A stretch of 25,696 nt of DNA. It comes from Pelargonium cotyledonis (Eukaryota > Streptophyta > Magnoliopsida > Geraniales > Geraniaceae). The DNA lies in assembly GCA_036897625.1 (NCBI GenBank), contig JAYMTA010000645.1, positions 1 to 25,696 on the forward strand, given 5' to 3'. Of the stretch, positions 1 to 9,360 are shown one piece after another; position 1 is the stretch's first letter; each line of letters opens with the position of its first letter. The notes beneath the pieces were generated by a model. That model saw only the letters and a program-made list of their open reading frames with translations. It did no database searches and was not told the DNA's origin. The translations under genes and the position numbers were made by a program.

Positions 1-1024
1 ATGAACATAAAAATCACATGGGTTTTCTTTCAATATCAAAGTTTTGAGACCATTAATCTCACCTTTCATATTACTAACTCCATCATAACTTTGTCCTCGC
101 AAACTTGATATACTCAATCCAAATTTAAACAATAGATTCTCAATTGCAACTTTAAGGGATAAAGCACTAGTTTCAGCAACATGAACAATACCAAAAAACA
201 CTCAACAACGCACCCATTTTTGTTTACATAACGTAAAACAACTGCCATTTGTTCTTTATGAGATTTATCACAAGACTCGTCAACTAAAATAGAAAAAAAA
301 ATCATTTCCAAGATATTTGATTATCGCATTAGTCGTTTCAGTAGCAACAACATTCACTATGTCCTTCTGAAAATCATGTGCTATCATCTTATTATTTTCT
401 GGAGCATTTTTTAAGACTACATTGTGCACAATATCATTATGAGAAGCATGAAATTGTAGAAGCTCTAGAAAGTTACCTCGATTCGACGAATTTTCAATTT
501 CATCGTAACCACAAAATGCTAACCCTTGATGCAAAAGAAACCGAATTCAATCAACTGAAGCATTTAAGCGTATCCGATAATCATCCCGAGCTTTATCTAA
601 TTGTTTAACAAAAGCAACTTGAATATGTTGGTTTTGATTCAATAGGTCACGACACATATTCGACGCTTCATTATCAACACTATTTGGCCCTCCAATGTGA
701 ACTTGCAATCTGTCATTCTTGTTCCAATTCGTAAAGCCATCTTTAACGAATGAGCCCCCACCCCCTTGCTTTCTAACATTGGATTTAAACAGATAGCAAC
801 AAAGACAAAATGCAACATCTTTCACTATGCTATATTCCAACCAACTGGAGTGTAAATCAAACCAAATTGGATTAAATCCCCGAAATTTATTTCCAATTTG
901 TTTATGCGAAAACTGATGGTCTCGAGGTTAAAAAGGCCCCTTCTGAATATATGCTCTCCGGATCCTATCTTGGTCATTTGGATGATAACTTAAAATATCA
1001 GGTCGTAGTCTAGGATCCACAACA
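1..1024 (-). pseudogene. Decayed hAT-type transposase, TTF zinc-finger/DUF4371 class, cut by window edge
   Basis: Read on the minus strand from about 1024 down to base 1, the translation follows the N-terminal half of plant 'TTF-type zinc finger / zinc finger MYM-type 1-like' hAT proteins: DPRLRPDILSY, RRAYIQKGPF, LEYSIVKDVAFCLCCYLF (the TTF cysteine motif), then FVKDGFTNWNK, LLHQGLAFCGYDE and ILVDESCDKSHKEQM, ending in GLKTLILKENPCDFYVH at base 1. Damage seen directly: an in-frame TAA at 928-930 (just after KGPF, where family members usually have Q), an in-frame TGA at 547-549, a one-base frameshift in the T run near 290-300, and another in the T run near 195-200. The C-terminal dimerisation region would lie left of the window. 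The family assignment comes from remembered conserved motifs, not a search. Non-functional. Confidence 0.8.
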
Positions 1025-1029
1025 AAAGT

Positions 1030-1384
1030 CGGGTGGATGGGGGTGCTAGACCCAAAAGTAGCGGAGGCTATGTCCATTCGAGAGGCTTTAAGTTGGATTG
1101 AGGACCGAGGATGGGACATTCAAGTCTCGGACTCGAGTTTAGTGATTGCAGCTTTGAAGACTAAAGGGGAGGTTACCAGTGCCTTTGGTCTTTTAATTCG
1201 TGATATTTTATCAATTGCTAGTCGATTTAATAGCGTTGATTTTAGTTATATTAGTATATCTGCAAATCAGGTGGCTCATTGTATTGCTAGGTCATCGAGT
1301 TCTTTGTCAGGTCCCTCGGGATGGTTGGGAGACAAAAGCCCAATCCCGATTATGCATTTGTTAACTGTTGATTTATCGAATTAA
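1030..1384 (+). pseudogene. LINE-derived RNase H (RVT_3) C-terminal fragment
   Basis: An open frame of 115 codons beginning inside the domain reads DPKVAEAMSIREALSWIEDR, then the strand carrying the acidic residue (QVSDSSLVIAALK), then FGLLIRDILSIASRFNSVDF and SANQVAHCIARSSSSLSG. This order (AEA..REAL..W, D-S-L-V, N..AH..AR) is typical of the RNase H-like domain at the end of plant non-LTR retrotransposon ORF2. No reverse transcriptase lies upstream: the sequence left of about 1030 already belongs to the oppositely oriented hAT relic. It is therefore a 5'-truncated LINE copy or fragment. A short A tract (1405-1411) follows the TAA stop and may be what remains of the tail. The frame itself is unbroken, so the fragment may be fairly young. 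Confidence 0.7.
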
Positions 1385-1523
1385 TAATATAAGCAGTTTT
1401 TATAAAAAAAATAATATTGTGCGTATAAACAATTGTGTTTATTTATCGATTTGTCTATGCTCTGTTTTTTGTTAAGTGCTCTGTTTCTGAGAATTTTCTG
1501 AGTTGCCAAACAAAAAGTAAAGA

Positions 1524-1845
1524 ATGGGAGTAGGCGACAGTGAGGGAGGTGGTCTGAGTAGGAGAGGATGCACGTGCACAAAAGACGATTTTCTACTTGA
1601 AGAGTCGTTCAAAGTCTAGGGAAATTACATCAAAGCGTTGAAAGACACTCTGATGCGGTTAAAGGATCAGCTCTAGACACCACTGAGATCCATGAAATCA
1701 AAGCCCGGAGCCAACACGAGATTAAGAAGACGCTCTCCTGGTAGGACCTCATTTGTTCGGCATCTCCGCCAGAATATTAGTCCTCACCGGCCTCGAGACC
1801 TGAAACGCCGGCCCGAGCGTGGTGCTCTTGTACGTCGTCTCCAAC
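1524..1845 (+). pseudogene. Relic of cationic amino acid transporter (CAT-type) N-terminus
   Basis: From an ATG at 1524 the frame reads a glycine-rich start, then RRGCTCTKDDFLLEESFK, a stop, GNYIKALKDT and MRLKDQL, another stop. After a frame change it reads LDTTEIHEIKARSQHE and IKKTLSW, a stop where W is expected, then (another frame) FGIS, ILVLTGLET, a stop, and NAGPSVVLLYVVS. This is the order of the cytosolic N-terminus and first membrane helix of plant CAT transporters (APC superfamily; H+-coupled uptake of Lys/Arg/His), known for KKTL-W-DL-FGIG..GIFVLTGLEA and AGPSVVLSYVVSG. Part of helix 1 is deleted. At least four stops and two or more frame changes are visible, and homology ends near 1845, so about 500 C-terminal residues are missing. 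It is a dead fragment; how it arrived (element capture or local gene decay) is not clear. Confidence 0.7.
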
Positions 1846-1960
1846 TACAAAACCGGAGGCAACACTGGAGCCATCAATGGCGCCATCGAAGAAGAGGATC
1901 TATTTTTTTTGTTTTTTATTTATTTTAAATAGTTAAGGGTTTGTTTGGTTCAACTAAGAT

Positions 1961-2040
1961 ATGAAGGTGACGTGTCATTAGGCTTATGATGTGGTGTTAA
2001 TGTGGCGGCTTACGTGGCGACAACATGTGACGTGGCGGTT
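1961..2040 (+). promoter_or_regulatory. Cluster of ACGTGKC (ABRE/G-box-like) motifs
   Basis: ACGTGTC at 1970-1976 and ACGTGGC at 2012-2018 and 2030-2036 fall within 70 bases, with a further GTGGCG at about 2002-2007. ACGTGGC is the core of plant ABA-responsive elements bound by bZIP factors. No live gene starts downstream, so a regulatory role is only a possibility; the cluster may be part of transposon-derived sequence. Confidence 0.25.
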
Positions 2041-2135
2041 CATCACCTGTTATATTTAATTTACCCTTAATATTATTACAATATTAAAGTATAAAGCATT
2101 GGATATGCTCTGGCGCTTCTCATTCATTAGTCAAT

Positions 2136-2774
2136 CAATGTTTTAAAAATTCCTTATGAAAAAATGTTTTAAAAATTGGAGCAGACCTTACTGGTCCGGT
2201 TGATGTGCAACCCAAAAATATAGATAAATTCGGTCAGAGCCGGTCAAACCAGGTGAAAAACTGGGGATTTTTCAGCTGGATTTTTCTGTTTTGGACAAAC
2301 TTTCATATATTTGGGCTTTTGGTTATGTAACACATTGTGCGCCTTTTAATAGAAATTTGGGTTGTTTTATTGTCCAACTAAAATGGGGCCTAATTAATAT
2401 ATACACACACATAAAAGAACACTAAATTACAAACCCTAAAAGTGAAAAGAGAAAATCTATCTTCTACCTGTTGCCACTGTTCAAGTATTCCATGAGAGTC
2501 CTCATCTTCTTCTCTCTCTTTTTTTTATTCATTTTCTTGATTTGTGGAATTCGACGGCGGTGCTTCTAATTTGGGTGGTGGCCGCATGCTCGACATTTCT
2601 TCTTCCTATATTTTAGTTTCCTATTACATGAATTTAACTAACATGTGTATCGTATATATATGAACATTCTAATTATTTTATAAATAATAAAACATAAAAA
2701 CTGAACCGACCGGTGAACCAGGCCAACCCAGTGACCTGACCGTTTTGACATCCGGGACGATTTTTAAAACATTG
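2136..2774. mobile_element. hAT-like MITE with 15-bp terminal inverted repeats
   Basis: The ends CAATGTTTTAAAAAT (2136-2150) and ATTTTTAAAACATTG (2760-2774) are perfect inverted repeats. They are flanked by TAGTCAAT (2128-2135) and AAGCCAAT (2775-2782), which agree at 6 of 8 positions and could be an aged 8-bp hAT target duplication. Subterminal DNA is rich in CCGGT/ACCGG words (GGTCCGG, GACCGGTGAACC). No transposase is encoded. A related end occurs at 25095. A second TGTTTTAAAAATTGG near 2165 suggests a partly duplicated left end. Confidence 0.55.
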
Positions 2775-2782
2775 AAGCCAAT

Positions 2783-3069
2783 TATCTCCTCAAACAAACA
2801 AAGAAAATTCATTTTTAACTATTAATATACAACTTGGCTAATTTGGACGTATTTCTTCTTAATTTTAAATCCGCAAAATAATATATTATTTATTTACAAT
2901 ACAACACTTTAACGACGCAGGAAAATGAGATGGGAGTGGTTGCATAGTGAATAAGATATATTGTTTTTATCAACAAAAAAAAGATACTCTTTATTAGTTT
3001 CCAAGAGAGAAACAAAACACATACGCCCGAGAAAATTGAAATAAACAATGTGAGAAGACACAAGAAAAA
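2783..3069. other. AT-rich spacer
   Basis: I see no gene or repeat structure between the MITE and the short open frame that ends at 3070. Confidence 0.4.
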
Positions 3070-3291
3070 TTACATGAAGCACTCTAGGGCTACAATTGGA
3101 TCAATGCACCAGCAACTGAGATTCCATTGTGAATCAGTTTGAAGTTTGAGCTTTGAGGAGATGACATGAAAAGACGAGGTTGTAATTTTCGCGAAAGTAC
3201 AATCAATGTTCTCGTCCTTTCCTTCAAACACTCTCTCTCTTCCTTCAATCTCATCCACATCAGCAATAGGAAGAGAGAGTGTGTAAATCAA
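3070..3291 (-). CDS. Unrecognised short open frame, possibly an exon remnant
   Basis: The minus strand carries about 73 sense codons ending at a TAA stop (3070-3072). The composition looks fairly protein-like: acidic start region (ADVDEIEGRERVFEGKDENI), a Ser/Lys-rich middle, and a C-terminus CWCIDPIVALECFM. There is no good ATG near the 5' side, and an in-frame TAA lies a few codons farther up. An AATAAAG occurs about 90 bases after the stop on the same strand. I do not recognise a family. It could be the last exon of an eroded gene, or chance. Confidence 0.2.
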   Translation of the reverse strand: MIYTLSLPIADVDEIEGRERVFEGKDENIDCTFAKITTSSFHVISSKLKLQTDSQWNLSCWCIDPIVALECFM

Positions 3292-3299
3292 ATAGGAAG

Positions 3300-3905
3300 C
3301 ATTTGCTTACTTTTTCGAAAGAGGAAGAGAGAGAAACAAGCTGATGGTGCAAATTAACTTTGCTTTATCTGTGTAATGACCTTGTTGTACATCTTCCATC
3401 ATCAGTTTCATCAATGGACATAATGTGTATTTGTATTAGTGAAATATCATTTTCCAGAATCCGAATAAGTGTACCAACAATATAAATTAGTTAGTCTTTT
3501 AAATAAAGGGATCAACCAACTACTAGAATATGTCAGGCATATATATGAAGTGGCCGACCGATTATATGAATTGGTCGACTAAGAAAATGAAGTGTTGTAT
3601 TGATACTTATATATGGTAAATAGAGTAGTTATACTAATTTGTGTTAAATTCATTTTTATTTGTATGGAAAGAATGAATCAAAGTCTCAAATTAGATCCCT
3701 ATATCTAATCCAATGACTTTGATTTTTTTTTTTTATTATTGTTCAAATTTTCAACTAATTTCATTTTAAAGACATTATAAATTTTTTACAAAAATACACT
3801 ACTTTTTACCTCAAAATTTAACAAGCACGACTCAAATTTTCTATAGACTCAATCTCTTTCTTTTACCTCCTGTACATTCTCTCACCTCCTATAAACATTT
3901 GATCT
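3300..3905. other. AT-rich spacer with a small duplicated motif
   Basis: No gene seen. Near 3541-3584 a motif close to ATATGAAKTGGYCGAC occurs twice about 24 bases apart. A 14-base T-rich run lies near 3723. The rest is unstructured as far as I can tell. Confidence 0.35.
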
Positions 3906-3909
3906 AAAC

Positions 3910-4080
3910 TTAACAAACAACTCCTAATTTGTTTGGGGCCAACCAGATATTCCAAAGAGTGATGTGGCATATGAGTTCCCAGAATTTGTGGGGAGGACCA
4001 GGAGACAGACTTTTCCACTGAAGGAGGTCTGTTATTGATGCCGGAAAAGCAGCATGCATTTTCCACCAAGCCAAAATCCA
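3910..4080 (-). pseudogene. LINE ORF2 fragment (zf-RVT to RNase H linker)
   Basis: On the minus strand from 4080 to a TAA at 3910-3912 the frame reads WILAWWKMHAAFPASITDL, then WKSLSPG, PHKFWELICHITLWNIWLAP and NKLGVV. The spacing of tryptophans and the LW-x-IWL-x-x-N ending are typical of the region between the zinc-binding zf-RVT domain and RNase H in plant LINEs (compare '..LWNIWLERN..'). Only about 57 codons remain, with stops straight after. It lies downstream of the PLD gene in the same orientation. Confidence 0.45.
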
Positions 4081-4240
4081 ATCCTTTCACCTAAAGGATT
4101 AACAGAGTTTTTGTTGATTTAGGATTTTATTTTTAATCCTTTATAATCATACAAAGTTGTCATTGCATAGCATAGAAGAATTGTGAAAGAGATTTAATGC
4201 TCAAAGTACTTAACATATAACACAATCTTCGGAGCATACA

Positions 4241-4260
4241 ATACATACATACATACATAC
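4241..4260. repeat. (ATAC)5 microsatellite
   Basis: Five perfect ATAC units, about 140 bases past the PLD stop codon on the gene's 3' side. It may lie in or near the 3' UTR. Confidence 0.9.
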
Positions 4261-4350
4261 AGAGGCCAGCGAAACACATAGTCAGAGACTCAGAGTCAAT
4301 TCACACAACAATCATAGCAGCACCTCAATCCCGAATATGAAACACATCCA

Positions 4351-4356
4351 TTTATT
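4351..4356 (-). terminator. Possible poly(A) signal of the PLD gene
   Basis: AATAAA on the minus strand, 46 bases past the TGA. Plant poly(A) signals are degenerate and a longer 3' UTR is equally possible. Confidence 0.3.
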
Positions 4357-4401
4357 GTACACTGAACAATAAGAAGCAAATCAAAAGTACCCTCTCAACC
4401 C

Positions 4402-7400
4402 TCAAGTGGTAAGTATAGGAGGTAGATAGTCAGATTTGGCCCCAAGAACACGAGCCTTGGTGTCGGGGAAGAATTCAGTTCCCGGAAGCTCTGTGACATC
4501 TCCTTCACTGGCAACCCCAATCGGGTAGCGCAACAGGTGACCAGGCAAGTCGCGCTCAAGTGTCTCGCTTGCATAAATATCCCAATATTTCTCAGCAATC
4601 TGGTTTACCTTCTTAATGCATTCCTCACTTTCTGGTTGGAGGAAAGTGTCGTCTAGCATCCCAAGGTGCTCGTACCACAGTGACATACGGAAACCATGGA
4701 TCTGACCACGTGCAGGTTGCCTGTGTGTCAAATGGAATGGTTGATAGGCTCCCATAGCTATCTCAGTGTCCCTCGCACCATCCATTGATCTCTGGTTGAT
4801 GTTTGCAGATCCAAGTATAATGTACTCATCATCAACTGTAAGAGGAAAGTATTAACTTCACTTTATACCAAAAACCAGCTGATCATATTTATCAAACTAA
4901 AACATATTCCTCCAGCTAGAATGATAGTCCAAATCTATACTAGAACCTATGTTTGAAACAAAATCAGATGAAATTTTATGCCAAAAACAAAATTATATTT
5001 TGTACTATACAAAAGCTAATATTCAGATAATTTGAATTTTTACGAGGATGCTTACCTATCATCATCTTGGCATGAACATAAATCATAAAGCGCCTGGCCT
5101 CCTGAGCTCTACTATAATCTGTGTCTGGCTCTGGCTTTTCTGAAGGTTCATATTCTCCACTCTTCTTCACTTCACGATTTCCAAGGCAGAAGAACGTTAA
5201 ATAGTTACGAGGATCCTCAATAATGCCCTTAGCTTTAAGGGCTTGAACAATATCCTTGTACATCATATCCATTGTCCTTCTCTGCCAGTCTAATATTGCC
5301 TGAACTGATGCAGATTCAGGGACTCCTTCGGGCCACATGGGGACCACAACATACACGGTGAACCTTTCCCCTGCCTCTATCTTACTAACAATCTTAAGTG
5401 AAAGTTCCTTTGGAATTAGATGCAAACAATTAATATCCTCAGGTTTGATACCATCAGCACTCCATGCAAAAGAGCTTCCAAGAAAATATTGATTTTCAAT
5501 GTAAATGAAATTCTTTGCTCGTCGAATAGCATTGATGTAAGCATCCTGAATGCTCCTATCAATGATATTATCCTTTCCACTTACAAGCCCAGCTCTGGCT
5601 GCATCTTCAGGTGTCTCAGGGAAACCAAAAGCAGCTCCACCATCAATTGACCTGAATAGCTGTACGTTCCAGGACTGATGGTCATCTGGATACATAACTG
5701 GTGATGGAGGAATGATAATATCAGCAAGCTCCCGCAGATGAACAAGCAGATCCTTTCCACCTTGCTTCCTCCACCTCTGCTCAAAATTAAATAAGATGTC
5801 CCAAGCAATTGGTCCTTCTAGCCGAGAGTGAATGTCATGCCAAGGCTCCCTTGGACCACCTTTTTCAATTGATGCACCAGTGAAGTTAGGCTGGTGGAAA
5901 TCATCATGGTGTGCTGTGTCCAACGTTCTGAAAAGTGAATGAAATGGGGCATCATATCTACCATCACAAAGATCGATACCCCCAACAAAACTAACAATTC
6001 TCCTCTTTTCTGACCCTCCTCCCGGCATCTCACTGTCTACCACGATAATCTTCTGATGATGAGTGAACATGGTAGAAATTTGTAAATCCTGAACAAAGCT
6101 TCCGCCATCATCAGGATCACGGGGGCACAAGACACAGTGCACATCAGAGCCTTGGAAAAATTGTTCAGTTTCTTGGTCATGAGTACCCATCAATCCGTCC
6201 TTCTTCAGTAAAGGAATAGAGGTTCTGTCATCCCAAACAAGCATACAAACCCTAACACCTTCACTTGCCCTCTTCTTAAGTAGATCACCAAGGGTGATGT
6301 CTCCTCCGGGCTTTTGCCTCCTTGAATCCCTTATCAAGGTAATTCCAGTATAAACAGACCATCCAGTAATATAGATCAAGTGTTTGGCATTAGTGAGAGC
6401 ATCAAACACATCTTCCCAGCATCTGTGGGTCTCATAATTTTTACCTCCGGCTAGAGGAATTTTCGGAAGAAAATTATCCGGTACATGAGCATCCTGGTAT
6501 AAAGAAACCTTGCATCCTTGCCTCTGAGAGTAGAATGTGTATGGCACTCCAGGATATCTAGGACTTTTAATACCCTTTGACCAATTACGATCCTTGGTAA
6601 CATCAAAATATTGGAGCTTCACATGGATCTTAGAACCAGCTTCTGTAGGCTTTCTGTTTTCATCGACGATCTCAACCCATCTATCCACTTCTTCTCCATT
6701 CAGTAATTCATCAACAGGCACATATGCTCTTCCAATTAATGTTGCCCCAATGGGATTATCATCCTTGACAGTAAATATAACATCAGAAACCATATGGGCA
6801 CAATATATGTGAAAGGACTCGTACCATCTTGGGTTGGAATGTTCTTTTTCTAATATTCTGGTCCGTCCAACTCTAGCCCTCTGTAAATCAATAGTTGCAT
6901 AGAGTTTACTGACTCCTTTGCCAAAACCAACAGTCTCCTCAATGTTTTCCTTAAGCTACAAGAAAAAGGGGTCAATAAGACACGGAAGAAATAAAATGTT
7001 TTGATAAATGAATAATCTAAATTCTATCCAACAAAAATGACACCTCAATATAAACCAACAATAAAGCCTTCAACTTGAGTGCAATGAAAATATTTCAGTA
7101 CAATTAATTTGCAAGTAACAGAAAAAAGTAATACAAGAGTTCCACATAATTCTTTATACATATAAGAACAGAATAGATGTCATATATGCTGATGAACTGA
7201 AATAATTACATAACATTCTTTCATAATTAATGCAAATATAGTTCATCTCTAATGATGACTGGTTAATATGAGGGAGCAAAATATGAAACATGACCTCAAG
7301 TTAGTATTTACACTAAAGAAGAAATTTTTACCCAAAAAGAGGAAATTATTGATCATACAAAAAATAAGCAAAATCATAGCATGTTATACAAATGACTTAG

Positions 7401-8111
7401 ACCTGCTAAAGGTCCGTATCTTGGCATGTAAGCTAAGAAGAGTTATCCAAAGTGACCTTTGATTGATTCTAACACGGGTTTTCAATCAATTTCTGAAATG
7501 GTTACTTAATATGCACAACATCATTTCCAAAAACTTCATGCTTTTTTACAGTACAGGAAGGTAATTTGCAAACCCAAACAAACTAACATGACAAGTGAAT
7601 AATAAATATGTAATGTACACAGTATAAATGCTACTAAACTCTGTTCACCCAAGAAGCAACTAGCTCAAATCTTACCCTAAAAATAAAAAATAAAAAATAA
7701 AAATAAAAAACAGATCAGAATATATTTATTCCTTTAAATGAGGAATAAAAATTTTACAATAAAAAAAATCAACTAAACGAACACAACCGCCCCCACTCCG
7801 AGAAGATGTGAAATTATTTTAATTAAAAAAAGTCAGCATCTGCAACTGAACTACCAAATCCAAAAACAATCACAGCAAATAACCTCTACTAGTCCAGTGG
7901 ATAACAATTTGATCTTGAAGCAACCAAAGGTGAATTGTTAGAAGAAAAACACATGATGCTTAAATTTATTGAAGCAAAACCCAAATCTGAAGAGGAAATT
8001 CAAAATCATCGTTACCTTACTGAAGAAATTGTGGTGGCCGTGACCACCGCCGATTCTGTCAACTTCATAGATCGTGGCATGGAGAGTACCGTGAAGCAGA
8101 ATCTCCGCCAT
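4402..8111 (-). CDS. PLD1: Phospholipase D alpha (PLDα1-type), three coding exons, 809 aa
   Basis: Cleaves phosphatidylcholine and other phospholipids to phosphatidic acid plus head group, a Ca2+-dependent step in plant lipid signalling, stress response and membrane turnover. Coding exons on the minus strand: 8111-8016 (32 codons, [19 protein letters not shown]), 6955-5056, and 4835-4402 ending in TGA. All junctions are GT..AG and phases agree (0, then 1), summing to 2430 bases. An N-terminal C2 domain (about residues 1-125) is followed by the catalytic region. HKD motif 1 is HQKIIVVD at 332-339; motif 2 is HAKMMIVD at 660-667, with intron 2 falling just before its V. IYIENQYF lies between them, and the C-terminus ends LPPILTT. 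Length and order match plant PLDα (about 808-810 residues). No damage seen; likely functional. The alpha class is clear; the exact paralogue number is not. Confidence 0.95.
4836..5055 (-). other. PLD intron 2
   Basis: A 220-base intron with donor GTAAGC (from 5055) and acceptor CTTACAG (ending 4836). It interrupts the second HKD motif after the first base of the Val codon. Confidence 0.9.
6956..8015 (-). other. PLD intron 1
   Basis: A 1060-base AT-rich intron with donor GTAACG (from 8015) and acceptor TTGTAG (ending 6956), phase 0. It separates the first 32 codons from the rest of the C2 domain. It holds an A-rich simple repeat (AAAAATAAA units, about 7677-7713). I see no nested element or gene in it. 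Confidence 0.88.
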
Positions 8112-8330
8112 TGGAGACCTGCAAAGCCAATAGAAGCGCGATCAGATCATAGATCATAGAAGCAAGAGAGTGAGAATTGGGAAGTGAAATAGAGAGCAAA
8201 AAGATGAAGATAGAATAGAATACTCACTAGGATACGATTGTTCTGCTCTGGTATGCTCAATCCAAAGAGCTGTAATGAAAATTGAACAAAAGACGGACAA
8301 ATAAAAGAGAGAGATCTAACACTCACCCGA
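8112..8330 (-). promoter_or_regulatory. PLD 5' leader with probable UTR intron
   Basis: Seven bases upstream of the ATG is an acceptor-like TTGGCTTTGCAG ending at 8119. A donor-like CTA|GTGAGTA begins at 8227, implying a 109-base leader intron and a first non-coding exon from 8228 to somewhere near 8310-8330. PLDα genes commonly carry an intron in the 5' UTR. A weak TATA-like stretch (TATAGTACATATAG on the minus strand, about 8343-8356) would be in range for a start near 8315. Splice and start sites are inferred, not shown. Confidence 0.45.
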
Positions 8331-8688
8331 TATTTGCTGGACTATATGTACTATACACAATAATTTTGAGAGGATATGAGAAATTGGATATTCCTGTTTA
8401 TTTTATTTTTGTGTAAAAATTTGTCTTACTTTTTTACCGGAATAAAACAGATATTTTGTAAGGTCGAGGCCTAAGTCTACCTCCTGTCTATAGAGGTAAA
8501 ATGTATATAGAGGTTGCTGGAAGAAGTTGACATTGTTTATAGAGAATAAAATCTTTGTTTGGTAAAAACATGTTTGGAAAGAGTTTGCGAGAAAAAAAAA
8601 TATTTTTTGATAAAATTGTTTAAAAGGAGAGGTATTATTATGAAATGACCACATTATTCTTAATGTAAAAAAATAATATAATAAAAGT
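8331..8688. other. PLD upstream region, AT-rich
   Basis: No open gene. It contains several TATAGAGG words (about 8490-8545) and a TTTGTTTGGTAAA at about 8557, partly echoed in reverse by TTACCAAACAAGAGC near 9330. These may be the worn ends of an AT-rich element spanning 8480-9345, but the match is too weak to call. Confidence 0.3.
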
Positions 8689-8990
8689 GTCTACTGCTCA
8701 GATAGAAGTAACAAACTTGGAGGTAAACCCACATGTATTTGTGGGCTTACCGTCTAACCGATATACCTCACAATTAAAAGGGTACACTGTTCAGACAGAG
8801 GTAACAAACTTAGAGGTAAACCCACATGTATATGTGAACTTATCATCTGACCAGTATACCTCACAATTAAAATGGTTCACCGTTCAGACAGAGGTAACAA
8901 ATTGGAGGTAAACACTCATGTATATGTGGGCTTACCGTCTGACCGGTATACCTCACATTTTAAAGAGTCCACCACCCATATGCATAACTG
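8689..8990 (+). repeat. 93-bp minisatellite, three copies plus a partial fourth
   Basis: Copies begin at 8689, 8782 and 8875 with an exact 93-base period. A shortened fourth starts at 8967 after a copy of 92 bases. Shared words include CAGAYAGARGTAACAAA, GAGGTAAACCCACATGTA, TGTGGGCTTACC and TATACCTCACAATTAAAA. Each unit contains a near-palindrome (GTAAACCCACA ... TGTGGGCTTAC) able to fold as a hairpin. Because 93 is divisible by 3, a 31-codon repeat stays open across the first two copies; I regard that as incidental. It lies about 0.6 kb upstream of the PLD start codon. Confidence 0.9.
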
Positions 8991-9360
8991 TGATATAATC
9001 AATAGTATACCCATGTTTAAAAAAAGTATAATCAATAGTAAGGTATACCTACGTTTGTGCAAGGTATACCATAAAGTCAGTTAATATAGAGAGAGATGGT
9101 TGAGAGAGGAATAAATATGTAATATTACATCACAAAATTATGGGTAATTTGGATATGAAAAACCATATAGAGGTTAGCACTGTTCCCACAAGAGCAACCC
9201 AGCTCCTGTGAGAACAATATCAATTTCCATGAATGCCTATAGACATTCTCCTCCAAGCAGATATACCAAATAAAAATTTCTCAAAAAAAAAAATTATATA
9301 GACATTTCATATAGAGTTTATATAGAGTTACCAAACAAGAGCTTATTACACACGACCAAT
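8991..9360. other. AT-rich stretch with short direct repeats
   Basis: ATAATCAATAGTA occurs at about 8995 and again at about 9029, each followed by variants of GTATACC. GGTATACC also occurs near 9041 and 9062, echoing the minisatellite. No gene seen. Confidence 0.4.

Noticed and set aside
1692-1928. Arginine-rich 78-codon frame
   Set aside because: It is an out-of-frame reading of the CAT transporter relic; the transporter frames explain the sequence.
5420-6812. Plus-strand and alternative minus-strand open frames overlapping the PLD exons
   Set aside because: They are antisense or out-of-frame shadows of a well-supported PLD coding sequence.
7935-8159. Plus-strand 74-codon frame over PLD exon 1
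   Set aside because: It is antisense to the PLD start exon, whose splice sites and protein match are clear.
8687-8911. Protein with 31-residue repeats
   Set aside because: The frame stays open only because 93 is divisible by 3; it has no domain, and the third copy is frameshifted.
8480-9345. AT-rich element with TTTGGTAA-type ends around the minisatellite
   Set aside because: The inverted similarity is limited to about 12 bases and no target duplication was found.
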